This document shows, piece by piece, positions 1 through 9,449 of a DNA stretch of 64,000 bases. The notes under the pieces are model-generated. The model was not told where the DNA came from. It did not search any database and saw only the letters and a program-made list of their open reading frames with translations. Source of the DNA: Bacteroidota bacterium. Lineage in GTDB: Bacteria > Bacteroidota > Bacteroidia > AKYH767-A > OLB10. Each line of letters starts with the position of its first letter. Position 1 is the stretch's first letter. The stretch covers positions 1 to 64,000 of the forward strand of contig JADKJB010000010.1 of assembly GCA_016722525.1 (NCBI GenBank). Direction: 5' to 3'. The translations under genes and the position numbers were made by a program.

Positions 1-2636
1 AAGAAAATCGAAATCAATCGTATATCTAGAAGTTCCGTTTGAGGTTAAAGGTTGTACTTTTACAAATTCAATCAATAAAATAGTTGCATCCTTAGGAACG
101 TATATAGATTTTACAGATTTGTTAAGTTTGATGATTATTGGAATAGGACTTCCTCAAATGTAAGGTTTTGAACTTTACACTCCGACAGGAGTTACGACTC
201 CCTATATCAAGAAAATTTTACATTCAAAATCCTATTACTATTGGTAGTTTCAAACCCTTACTTTCCACAGGTTGTGATTTGGTATTTGCTCCTGGAGTTG
301 AAATAACTGTTGATGATGGTGGAGAATTAGCTAGTAATTTAGCATCACTCTTCCAATTACCCCTTCACATTATTTTCTTGTGATGAGATGTAGCGGGATA
401 ACTGTAAATCCAGGTGGAGTATTTAATTTTAATGGGTCTTTATCAGGCAATGATGATAATCTTTGCAAATTGAAAATGCAGAAGTTGCCGTAAATGCAAT
501 CGGAAATGGATCAGGTTACTGAATCCCAGTATATATATTTAAATCACGTCACCTTTAATAATAATTTAAATTTCAACAAAAGTTGACTGATGATAATTAT
601 GGAAGCACCTTTCTTAGGATCTTGCAAATATGAATGCGAGTGCATATTTGACTAAAGCCCCGCATCAAGGCGTATATCCTCAGAACCATGTTTTACTTGA
701 AGATGTAACCGAAGTTACAATTGGAGAAGTGGAAATGTTCCCAATACATTTACCGATATTTATTCAGGAATTAAATATGGTTAATAGTGCTTATGTATTG
801 AGCTCACATTTAAAAGATTTGAAAAATAATAATGTAGGGCCTTCTCAGAACGGAATTGGAATTATTACGGAGAATTTGACCAATGTACCCTGTACGTTAG
901 AAGTTGGAGCCGTAACGCAGTTCAAAATCTTCATGAGGCATTTTTTTCCGGTAGCTTTATCTTGACATCCATAATGTGGTTTTATTTTAGAGATATTGAT
1001 GATATTTCCGATTGCTCTTTTTCATTCTAATTATAACAACAAAGTTGAATTGATAATGTTGAAGACTTTTCGCACCAGTATTGGGGTGCTTGTCTCAGGA
1101 AAGAAATTTATATTCAGTCATCGTTTCCAACAATGAAGTTATCAATACAGATTTTGTGGAGACTTCAACAGGTTCATTCAAAACACAGCTATAACTTACG
1201 AGGTTTTCTTCCACAAGTGGAGCGGTTGAAGTGTTTAACAATAGCAACAGATTACAGATTGGTATTCATGTCATTAATTTGAATAATCTTAAAATTGGAA
1301 GTTATGATATTAATAATAATAATCCTGTGCCTAATTACATTTTACTTTAATGTCAATAATGGAACAAATCTAACAAACCCACACACTAGCGTTTGGCTAC
1401 AGAATTGTGATAATGCGATTGTAAAATTAATGAAATTCTAAATGATGAAAAAGTATCTTCCAATTCCGACCTGCTTCGAGGCATAGCTACAGATAATTCA
1501 AGAAAATTTAAACATCTGTGGAATAATATCTATAAAACGGGCTTTGCCATGCGGTTCGAAGGTAATTGCGTCAACTCCCGGTTAAAAATAATTTAATGAA
1601 GGATTATTCCAAGGTATTCACTTTGCGGATGCTCAGTTTACTAAACAAGGGCAGGAACCAATGACGCCTGGGATAACAAATCGGAACGGACAGATGTTAC
1701 CAGTATCCAAATTTCATGAAAGTTGAAGGCACGTTTGACCCTCCTGGTCAAACCGGCTGGTATTATCAGGAGTGAGTACAGCAAATACTAATCTCTGCCT
1801 TGGATCTAACAATTCATAACTACTCAGTCCGATTGGAGCAAATTCTGGAGCACATAATTGTTTAACTGCGAGTGTTTCTGATGATGATATAGATCGTGAT
1901 TTGGTTTATGGACCTGTTGTTGGAGATTCAGCGATTTATGATACAAACCCTGATGAAGCGGCATATCTTGCTAAAGAAGCGCTGTTCAAACGATTAAAGC
2001 AAACCCCGATTTGTTAACCATTGGTAGCTCTGCTGACTCATGTTTAGCTTAACATCAATCATGTTGTCAACCAATATTGGCAAATTCGATTCGTTCGAAG
2101 TTCATTATCTGAAAATGATCTGAGCTGCTGATGATATCAATAGTGTTATTACAGAGAGGATAATACTATTGAAGAAAACAATAAAATTATTTCATGATTT
2201 AATTATTAATACAGTTTCTACGGGTGATACTTTAAGCAGTTCTGACTCAACATTACTGGAATCCATATTTGAACAAGATTGCGGACAGCAGGAAAAGGTG
2301 TTTATCAAACCGCCGGAATTTTGGGCAAAGAATATACCACATCAACTTACTCAAGAGTTTATGGAACAACTACAACAAATAAAAAGATTCAGTTGTGAAA
2401 TCTACATTTAAGAATAAAAAAATGCACCCCAATCCCTCAAGCAGCAAATTATTTTTCACACCCACCCCTCCCAACGATTCAGTGATAAAAATATTCGATA
2501 GCACCGGTAGAACCATTTTGTCAAAACCTTTCAGTCAGGAAATTAATATTTCAGGCATTGAAGAAGGAGTTTTATATTGTAAAATATTACCAATAATAGA
2601 TTATTGTTTAATGAAACATTAATTAAAATAAAATAA
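1..2636 (+). pseudogene. Broken T9SS-secreted cargo protein, probable beta-helix (5' end outside window)
   Basis: No continuous frame exists, but coding-like pieces in all three + frames run through the stretch. Pieces at about 168-383, 630-965 and 1240-1350 are rich in Asn-Asn and short hydrophobic beta strands, the look of a right-handed beta-helix surface protein. A piece at about 1880-2100 (DRDLVYGPVVGDSAIYDTNP) resembles a pre-C-terminal segment I know from large Bacteroidota secreted proteins. The end is a type A T9SS sorting domain: NPSSSKLFF near 2432-2460, then IKIFDSTGRTI, then EEGVLYCKI. After one more shift the frame reads TNNRLLFNETLIKIK and stops at 2634-2636. Export through T9SS to the cell surface is inferred from that domain. 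Frame changes occur about every 100-200 bases, so this is either a decayed gene or very poor sequence. The exact substrate or function cannot be read. Confidence 0.6.
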
Positions 2637-2691
2637 TCATTTAACACCAGCATGCTGATTTTGGTATGATGGTGTTTTAATTCAGAGTAAG

Positions 2692-4155
2692 ATGAAAAAT
2701 TAATATTTATTTTAATTTATTCATACTTTAAACGGCTTTAGTCAAAACCGTAATTCCGTATGGTGCTGACGATAGTGCACATGGATTTTAGTGATACGTC
2801 AAATATCATTGTAGAAGTAGCGGTTTGGATACACGTGGTTCTTGCGCTTCTATCAGCAATCAAGCTAGTGAACTTTTGTTTTATGCTTTTACAAGAGCTG
2901 CTATGGGTGGAAATACGACACTCGTTTTTGATTCTACACATCAAGTGATGCAAAATGGTGATAATATTATTGGTAGAGGATATTTTAATGGGTTGAGTAA
3001 TTATTCCTAATAATTCAGATGATAGTACCTGTTATTTATTTTCTATTAGTGTAACCAGTATTTTTGGACTATATTATAGTATCATAAACATGAGATTGAA
3101 TAATGGTTTGGAGCAGTTGTTATGAAAAATCAACAACTTAATACGTTTGAACAAGTCGATTGTTTAACGGTAATAAAGCATGGCAATGGCCGAGATTGGT
3201 GGATTATTTCTCTAAGTCTGATTTTTCAACAGGAGGATCTAACAATGACTGGTATACCTCGTCACTCCTGATACTATTCAAGCTATGCCCTCAATCCATG
3301 GGTGCTCAGAATAGAACGAATTCTGGAAGGACTTGTTTTCAAAAACTGGAAATAAATTGGTTTTCACCTAACCCCAATGTAGTAGGGTTTTGACTTTGAC
3401 AGATAATGGGTTGCTCAGCAACACTCTTACAATGAGAGTGATCAGGCTCATCACCTTATCCATTTAACTGAGTTGTGCATTTTCAGGATGGATGAAGGAA
3501 ATTATATATCACTACAAATGACACTTTCATTTTGTATCAATATGATTTGAATGACCCAACATTGCGGTAGTAAAGATACTTTAAATTCAACAAGTTTCCC
3601 GGAAATATACTGCAAGGAGCCCTCAAGTTTGGCACCTGATAATAAAATTTATCTTTCCAACATATATTATAATGGATTACAATTTTCCATATCCATATCC
3701 CGATATATACAATATGTACAATATGAATCTTTCAGTAATTAATCAACCTGATAGCTTAGGAGCGACTTGCGATTTTCAGCCATATAGTTTCTATTTGGGT
3801 GGGAAGAGGACTTATGTTGGCTTGCCTAATAATCCTGATTATGAGTTAGGGCCTTTAATCCGGCAGTCCCTGTGACACATTAGTAAGTATAACGTAACAA
3901 ACATAAGCACTAACGCTAACCTAGACGTGTACTTCGCACTCGACTGGGAGAAAGCATTTATAAATGCCAATAATTTTAAAAAGGAAAACATTACCGGTTA
4001 CGTATGGTAGATGTTTGGGCAAGAAAGTTACACAGAAAGTGGTGTGTTAAATTCGCAATATTTTACCAGGAGTTTTAAATTGTGCTTCCGTTTGCTAGTG
4101 GTATTATTTAGTAACTTTTGAGACGGAGAAAGAGCCGGTTGGTAAGAGAAAATGA
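2692..4155 (+). pseudogene. Broken T9SS cargo protein, paralog copy 1
   Basis: The ATG at 2692 begins a lysine-plus-hydrophobic stretch that becomes FSQNRNSVWC in another frame. Pieces in order are SGLDTRGSCASISNQ (about 2830), VFDSTHQVMQNGDNIIGRGYF (2925-2990), VIKHGNGRDWW (about 3168), LAPDNKIYLS (3630), LSVINQPDSLGATCDFQPYS (3730-3790), GKRTYVGLPNNPDY (about 3800-3845), DWEKAFINANN (3940) and the terminal sorting motif GIYLVTFETEKE (4095-4130). This order (opening 'FGDxAGIDF' type, 'ISDxxGxLLFY', 'HGNGRDWW', 'LAPDNKIY', C-terminal T9SS domain) belongs to a family of secreted Bacteroidota proteins of unknown function that often occur in tandem. It needs more than ten frame changes to read through, plus in-frame stops. 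It is a clear homolog of the copy at 4379-5878. Confidence 0.65.
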
Positions 4156-4367
4156 AGATTAACTGGAGGTGACTAAAGTATGAAATTACATTTGATAGTT
4201 TGATGGTTTCAGAAAGGATGTTCCAACTATTAATTATTCTATAAACATCAATGTAGTGATTTTAAATTGGACTTGCCACTAATAAGCTACAAACCGGGTT
4301 TTATTTGGTAACTACCATTAGTGAAGCCAATGGATTTCAATTTAAAAAGTTAATTATTGTAAGATAA
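4156..4367 (+). pseudogene. Orphan T9SS C-terminal sorting-domain remnant
   Basis: Immediately after the stop of the preceding broken gene, a + frame gives a second sorting-domain ending: PGFYLVTTISEANGFQFKKL followed by IIVR and a stop at 4365-4367. The text before it (EITFDSLMVSERMFQ in another frame, then ININVVILNW) fits the rest of a sorting domain of about 70 residues after frame correction. It is followed 11 bases later by the start of the next paralog. It could be the true C-terminus of copy 1 if the apparent stop at 4153-4155 is a sequence error, or a leftover of a deleted third gene. Confidence 0.5.
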
Positions 4368-4378
4368 ACAAGAGGTAA

Positions 4379-5878
4379 TGAAAAAAATACTTATTTTATC
4401 AATTCTACTAATATATTCCTGTTCTGTTTTACTCTCAAAACAGGAATGCAATCTGGTGTTTTGGAGACAGTGCAGGCATTGACTTCAAAAAATGGGGTAG
4501 TTCCAATTACTTCCTCGGTGGCAAGCAGAGGAAGCTGTGTAAGTATTTGTGATACAAGTGGAACAATGCTATTTTATGCTGCAACAATGATTTATTCAAA
4601 TAATTTTTTCCAAAATCCACTATGGTATTTGATGGAACAAACTCTTTGATGGTAAATGGTGATTCTATAAAAGGAACTAATTGGTACAAGGAATTGGTTT
4701 TATAGTACCTATGCCTGGTGATAGTATGAAATATTACTTATTTAGTATTGGAGTTACTTCAGGTCCGGGCTTCAGTTATTCAATTATTGGCATGGCACAA
4801 AACAGTGGACTTGGAGAGGTAATCCAAAAAAATGTAATGTTAGAGAGCTTTAATGCAGTAGATTGTATTGCCGCAGTAAAACACGGTAATGGTAGAGATT
4901 GGTGGGTCCTATGATGCGATGCGTCAACTTCAAATAGTGAACACACTTATATTTAGTTTCACTATAGGGTGTATCCTGCCATTGATTCAAAATGTAGGAA
5001 GTATAAATAGTTTAAACAATGGGCGATATTCTTTTCTTCAGATGGGAGTAAGTTGGCATATATTAACTATTGGGGTCTTTTGGAGCTTTACGATTTTGAT
5101 CGATGTACTGGAATAATTAGTAATCCTGTAACTATTCATCCTGAACCAACGGTATTGCCTATACGAAACTTTTGGAGTTGCGAGTTTTCTCCAAATGGAA
5201 GATTTTTTGTATGTTACGGCATATTATAGCACTAGCTATTTATATCAATACGATTTACAATTACCCAATCCTGCGTCAACAAGAATTGTTTTGGATTCTA
5301 TTGCAAATGGTTTGATTGGTATAGGGCTTTAGAATTAGCCCTGATAATAAAATATATTTTGGACATGCTTACCAATGTATTATTGCCCTTATTGTTACCC
5401 TTACCCAGATAGCGTTTACAATTATGTAAATATGACCCTCAGTGTAATCAACTACCCAGATAGTTTGGGCACAGCATGCGGCTATTCGCCATTTAGTTTT
5501 TACTTAGGAGGGAAGCGAACATATTACGGGTTGCCCAACAATCCCGATTATGATATGCCCGCCATCGCCGGCAGCCATGCGATACATTAGTAAGCATAAA
5601 CGAACCTGCAAACAACGGCAACACTAACGCTAACCTACATTTGTACTACGCACCCGACTGGGAGAAAGCCTTTATAAATGCCGATAATTTAAAAGGAAAA
5701 ATTACAGGTTACGAATGGTTGATGTTTTGGAAAGAAGTGTACGCTGAGAGTGGTGCTTTAAATTCACCATACTTTACCAGAGATTTAAACTGTGCTTCGT
5801 TTGCCAAAGGGGGAGGTGTATATTGTGGATTTTGAAACAGAAAATGAAAAGTTGATCAAGAAATTTGTGATTGAGTAA
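4379..5878 (+). pseudogene. Broken T9SS cargo protein, paralog copy 2
   Basis: The start is clear: ATG at 4379 opens a signal peptide (MKKILILSILLIYS). In shifted frames it continues WCFGDSAGIDFKKWGSSNYF, CVSICDTSGTMLFYA, MVNGDSIKGTNWYKEL, FIVPMPGDSMKYYLFSIGVT, DCIAAVKHGNGRDWWVL (to about 4914), LSPDNKIYFGHAY (about 5338), LSVINYPDSLGTACGYSPFS, GKRTYYGLPNNPDYDMP, YYAPDWEKAFINADNLKGKI and LNSPYFTRDLNCASFAKG. A final shift near 5812 gives VYIVDFETENEKLIKKFVIE and a stop at 5876-5878. So the module order is signal peptide, repeat or propeller-like body, T9SS sorting domain. The 3' third (5390-5830) is strongly similar at the base level to 3680-4110. The indel density is far higher than in the housekeeping genes downstream. 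Confidence 0.65.
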
Positions 5879-6311
5879 GAATTAAGATTTTGTAATTAGT
5901 AATTTACAAGGTTGAGGATATGAAAAAGTGATGCTACAGGTCAAACATGAACTCATTCCATCTCTACGATAGTAATCCTACATACTCGTCGCTAACCTCG
6001 TGGCCTGCTCTTCAGACGGACGAGAGCTGTTGAACTCGACAGCGCAGCTACAAAATTGGAGCTCCTTCTCACTTCCGGGTTAGCAGAAGCAGATTGGTTG
6101 ACGTTAAGTGAAATTTTACTATCTTTAATATCCGATGGTAAAACATGGTTTGATATGACCGATGGCTAGGCGGATATGATAAGAGAAATTGCCACCCAGG
6201 AAGAAAACACGTTTGCCAAATTATAATCACTTTTTTAGGTTCTGAAATGATTTTTATTGGTGTTCTCCTTTCATCCTTATATTTGTATTCACAACTTCAA
6301 ATCTAACATCA
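5879..6311 (+). other. Gene-poor stretch with a possible further T9SS cargo remnant
   Basis: No intact gene is visible. About 5960-6065 is markedly richer in G+C than its surroundings and holds small inverted repeats (GCTGT/ACAGC around 6028-6045, CTCGTC/GACGAG around 5977-6025). From about 6060 a + frame reads LAEADWLTLSEILLSLISDG and then, across a stop at about 6166, ADMIREIATQEENTFAKL with a stop near 6222. That resembles the short helical segments found near the C-terminus of large T9SS cargo proteins but is too short to assign. dtd begins at 6312. Confidence 0.3.
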
Positions 6312-6754
6312 ATGAAAGTCGTCATCCAGCGCGTCACTTCTGCATCGGTAAATATCAATGAATCGGAGCTTGCAACCATAGGTAAAGGATTGTTGATATT
6401 GTTAGGAATAGAAACAGAAGATACCGTGAGCGACGCAGAAAAACTGTGTGCTAAAATTCCGAAAATACGTATTTTTAGTGATGAAAACAGGTTGATGAAT
6501 TTATCGAATTCAGATGTCAATGGAGATTATTTGGTCGTTAGTCAGTTCACCCTCCACGCCGAAACCCGAAAAGGAAATCGCCCCTCTTACATCAAAGCTG
6601 CCCGACCGGAACAAGCCATTCCACTTTACGAAAAGTTTATAGAACTCCTCTATAAGAAACAGGTAAAAAATTTTCACCGGTGAATTTGGTGCCGATATGA
6701 GGTAGCCTGGTTAATGATGGGCCGGTGACGATTGTTATGGATACGAAGGAGTGA
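6312..6754 (+). CDS. dtd: D-aminoacyl-tRNA deacylase, frameshifted C-terminus
   Basis: Hydrolyses D-amino acids mischarged on tRNA, in the cytosol. The first 116 codons match the family from MKVVIQRV through the hallmark SQFTL motif (about residue 76). The uninterrupted frame ends early at 6683. The missing tail with the second family motif is present just after: TGEFGADM in the next frame, then LVNDGPVTIVMDTKE ending at a TGA at 6752-6754. Restoring the usual length of about 147 residues needs a length change in the T run near 6671 and one extra G and one extra C at about 6702-6708, all in short homopolymers, so I read this as one intact gene with sequence errors. It stands alone between the T9SS remnants and the repeat tract. 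Confidence 0.85.
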
Positions 6755-6948
6755 CAAGTTGCAAGTTGCAAGTGAGAAGTGACAACTGAAAAGTGACAAG
6801 TGACCAGTTGCAAGTGACCAGTGACCAGTGATCAGTGATCAGTGACAAGTTGCAAGTGAATGTGTGAGTGCGTGGTGCCACTACTGTTTCAGTCACCGAA
6901 TTCACAACCGAATCAACCATTGAATTAACCACCGAATCCACCATTTAA
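6755..6948. repeat. Degenerate short tandem repeats in two blocks
   Basis: Block one (about 6752-6858) is built of variants of a 7-base word, AGTGACC / AGTGATC / AGTGACA, mixed with AAGTTGC. Block two (about 6894-6948) is a roughly 12-base degenerate repeat around ACCGAATCAACC. Neither period is kept as a codon frame across the tract, so the open frame on the minus strand here is a repeat artefact. The tract fills the gap between dtd and the MazG-like gene. Confidence 0.75.
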
Positions 6949-6950
6949 TT

Positions 6951-7277
6951 ATGAATATGACCGAAATACAAACAACCGTCGACACCTGGATAAAACAACA
7001 TGGTGTTCGCTATTTTAATGAATTGACCAACATGGCTCTCCTCACTGAAGAGGTAGGCGAATTGGCTCGTATTATGGCCCGAACTTATGGTGAGCAATCC
7101 TTTAAAGAATCCGATAAAAACCGCGACCCTGCCGATGAAATGGCGGATGTGCTTTTTGTGTTGATTTGTATGGCAAACCAAACCGGTGTGAACCTAGATG
7201 CTGCACTCAAAAAGAATCTGGAGAAAAAGACTGCAAGGGATTCGGAGCGACATAAACAGAATGAAAAACTGAAATAG
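6951..7277 (+). CDS. MazG-like nucleotide pyrophosphohydrolase
   Basis: A small all-alpha NTP pyrophosphatase of 108 residues. The metal-binding signature is visible: LTEEVGELAR (about residues 30-39; E, E and E of the ExxE motif) and later DPADEMADVLFVL (about residues 59-71; ExxAD type). The family removes noncanonical or surplus NTPs or dNTPs. It is a stand-alone single-domain form, unlike the two-domain mazG at 40767. The ATG at 6951 follows directly on the degenerate repeat; a second in-frame ATG lies two codons later. Substrate cannot be told from sequence. Confidence 0.85.
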   Translation: MNMTEIQTTVDTWIKQHGVRYFNELTNMALLTEEVGELARIMARTYGEQSFKESDKNRDPADEMADVLFVLICMANQTGVNLDAALKKNLEKKTARDSERHKQNEKLK

Positions 7278-7382
7278 TTTTTGCATTGAAATGAAATGCA
7301 TTTGATAGTTTTTATCATAAATTTTGCTCCATAAACATTAGTATCTGAATTTTACATGCCTGCAAAGAAGGAACAAAAACAA

Positions 7383-7413
7383 AAAAAGGCGCTATCAAAG
7401 AAAGCGCCTTTTT
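7383..7413 (-). terminator. Rho-independent terminator of atpDC
   Basis: An 11-bp stem, AAAAAGGCGCT with AGCGCCTTTTT, encloses a loop of about 9 bases. It lies 18 bases past the atpC stop, and on the minus strand the stem runs into a U-rich tract. Confidence 0.85.
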
Positions 7414-7430
7414 ACTAAAATTTATGTTTG

Positions 7431-7670
7431 TTAAACTGATTCAGCTAAAACAACAATTTTATTTTTCAAAACTTCAACTACTCCGCCTTTCACATCGAAC
7501 GATTGAGTTCCTGTGGCTGTTTTAATTTTAACTTTCCCATTTGATAAAGTTGAAATGATAGGAGCGTGGTTATTCAATATCTGAAATTGACCGCTTGCTC
7601 CAGGAACTTGGACTGAAGTTACTTCACCGGAGAAAATCTTTTTGTCGGGTGTGATTATTTCGAGAAACAT
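7431..7670 (-). CDS. atpC: F1F0 ATP synthase epsilon subunit
   Basis: Small rotor subunit of the F1 sector that couples the gamma shaft to the c-ring and restrains ATP hydrolysis. The 79 residues cover the N-terminal beta-sandwich only: FLEIITPDKKIFSGEV at the start and the GQFQILNNHAPIISTL signature in the middle. The C-terminal helical hairpin found in longer epsilons is absent, which is usual in Bacteroidota. It sits 74 bases downstream of atpD in the same direction and is followed by a strong terminator, so atpD and atpC form a two-gene unit apart from the rest of the ATP synthase genes. Confidence 0.93.
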   Translation of the reverse strand: MFLEIITPDKKIFSGEVTSVQVPGASGQFQILNNHAPIISTLSNGKVKIKTATGTQSFDVKGGVVEVLKNKIVVLAESV

Positions 7671-7744
7671 GATGATGATTTTTGTGATTATTATGATCTG
7701 TGATGATCTAATATGTTGGATTGGTTATGATTACTTTGCTATTA

Positions 7745-9256
7745 TCAATTAGCTTCGGCTAATAACTTCTTTCCTTTTTCAATAGCATCATCAATTGTTC
7801 CAACAAGGTTAAAGGCAGCTTCAGGATATTCATCTACTTCACCTTTTAGAATCATATTAAAGCCTTTAATAGTTTCTTCAATTGGAACAAGTACTCCTTT
7901 TAATCCGGTGAACTGTTCAGCAACAAAGAAAGGCTGCGATAAGAAACGCTGCACACGACGAGCGCGGTGTACTACCAACTTATCTTCGTCTGAAAGTTCA
8001 TCCATACCAAGAATCGCAATAATATCCTGAAGTTCTTTGTAACGTTGAAGAATTTCTTTTACATCTTGTGCAGTACGATAATGCTCTTCACCAACAATAG
8101 CTGGTGTCAGAATTCTCGATGTTGAATCCAATGGATCCACCGCCGGATAAATTCCAAGCTCAGCAATTTTACGGCTCAATACTGTTGTAGCATCCAGGTG
8201 AGCGAAAGTAGTTGCCGGAGCCGGATCGGTCAAGTCATCAGCCGGTACATATACTGCCTGCACAGAGGTAATTGAGCCACGTTTTGTAGAGGTAATTCTT
8301 TCCTGCATAGCTCCCATTTCAGTCGCAAGCGTAGGCTGATAACCTACAGCTGAAGGCATACGTCCTAATAGTGCAGATACTTCAGATCCTGCTTGGGTAA
8401 AGCGGAAAATGTTGTCGATAAAGAAAAGAATATCACGGCCACCAGACTGCTCATCCCCATCACGGAAATACTCAGCCATAGTAAGTCCTGAAAGAGCAAC
8501 ACGTGCACGGGCTCCAGGAGGCTCATTCATTTGTCCGAAAACAAGAGTAGCTTTCGACTCTTCTAATTTTTTCATATCGATATTCGAAAGATCCCATCCT
8601 CCAGATTCCATAGAATGACGAAACGCATCACCATAATTGATAACGCCAGATTCAAGGAATTCACGCAATAGATCGTTTCCTTCACGAGTACGCTCACCAA
8701 CACCGGCAAACACCGACAAACCGGCATATGCTTTTGCGATATTATTTACCAGTTCCATGATCAAAACTGTTTTACCTACTCCGGCACCGCCGAACAAACC
8801 AATTTTTCCTCCTTTGGAGTAGGGTTCAATAAGGTCAATCACTTTTATTCCAGTAAAAAGCACTTGGGTTTCAGTTGAAAGATCTTCAAATCTTGGGGCT
8901 TCACGGTGAATGGGTAAACCCTTCCCTGGCAAAACTGGAACTTGTCCAATTCCGTCAATAGCCTCTCCAACAACGTTAAAAAGACGTCCTTTTACCGCAT
9001 CGCCCGATGGCATTTGAATTGGAGCTCCTGTAGAAATAACGTCCAATCCGCGCACCAATCCGTCGGTAGAATCCATTGCAATAGCGCGAATAGTATCCTC
9101 TCCAACGTGTTTCTGACACTCTAGAATTACCTTTTGACCATTTTCTTTAGTGATCACCAAAGCATCTAAAATGTTTGGTAATACTGAACCTTCCTGCTCA
9201 AAGCTAACGTCAACAACGGGTCCGATAACCTGGACTACTTTACCTATGTTTTTCAT
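7745..9256 (-). CDS. atpD: F1F0 ATP synthase beta subunit
   Basis: Catalytic subunit of the F1 head; makes ATP from ADP and phosphate using the proton or sodium gradient. The 503-residue frame is intact. Visible are the N-terminal beta-barrel (KVVQVIGPVVDVSFE), the P-loop GGAGVGKTVL, the catalytic GERTREGNDL segment, FIDNIFRFTQAGSEVSALLG and the DELSEED-like DELSDEDKL in the C-terminal helical domain. The start ATG at 9256 is followed by the expected MKNIGKVVQV. The gene is read away from ribF and is paired with atpC. Confidence 0.97.
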   Translation of the reverse strand: MKNIGKVVQVIGPVVDVSFEQEGSVLPNILDALVITKENGQKVILECQKHVGEDTIRAIAMDSTDGLVRGLDVISTGAPIQMPSGDAVKGRLFNVVGEAIDGIGQVPVLPGKGLPIHREAPRFEDLSTETQVLFTGIKVIDLIEPYSKGGKIGLFGGAGVGKTVLIMELVNNIAKAYAGLSVFAGVGERTREGNDLLREFLESGVINYGDAFRHSMESGGWDLSNIDMKKLEESKATLVFGQMNEPPGARARVALSGLTMAEYFRDGDEQSGGRDILFFIDNIFRFTQAGSEVSALLGRMPSAVGYQPTLATEMGAMQERITSTKRGSITSVQAVYVPADDLTDPAPATTFAHLDATTVLSRKIAELGIYPAVDPLDSTSRILTPAIVGEEHYRTAQDVKEILQRYKELQDIIAILGMDELSDEDKLVVHRARRVQRFLSQPFFVAEQFTGLKGVLVPIEETIKGFNMILKGEVDEYPEAAFNLVGTIDDAIEKGKKLLAEAN

Positions 9257-9295
9257 ATTATTTAATGTAGATTGAAATTTTTAGATTTGCGAGCG

Positions 9296-9303
9296 CAAAA
9301 GTA
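9296..9303 (-). promoter_or_regulatory. Bacteroidota -7 promoter element for atpD
   Basis: On the minus strand the bases read TACTTTTG, a full match to the TAnnTTTG element, 40 bases before the atpD start. No well-spaced -33 TTTG partner was found, so this is a half-site prediction. Confidence 0.45.
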
Positions 9304-9449
9304 CTATTTATATCTGGCAATTCAGAATAATTCAGTTCTAAATCTTCGGTTGTTGATAAAAAAATAATTTCTTGCTTCTTTAATAGATTAAATGTTTGTT
9401 AATCAAATAAATGTATTTAATTTGAGTCGTATATCCCTAATTCGCTGTT

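Noticed and set aside
2738..2953. Minus-strand frame of 71 codons
   Set aside because: It is antisense to the copy 1 cargo remnant, whose family landmarks are on the + strand.
6735..6944. Open frame of 69 codons on the minus strand over the degenerate repeats
   Set aside because: It consists of translated repeats (VTCNWSLVT type) and has no start context or relatives that I recognise.
8409..9124. Several + strand open frames inside atpD
   Set aside because: They lie antisense within a fully intact, conserved gene.
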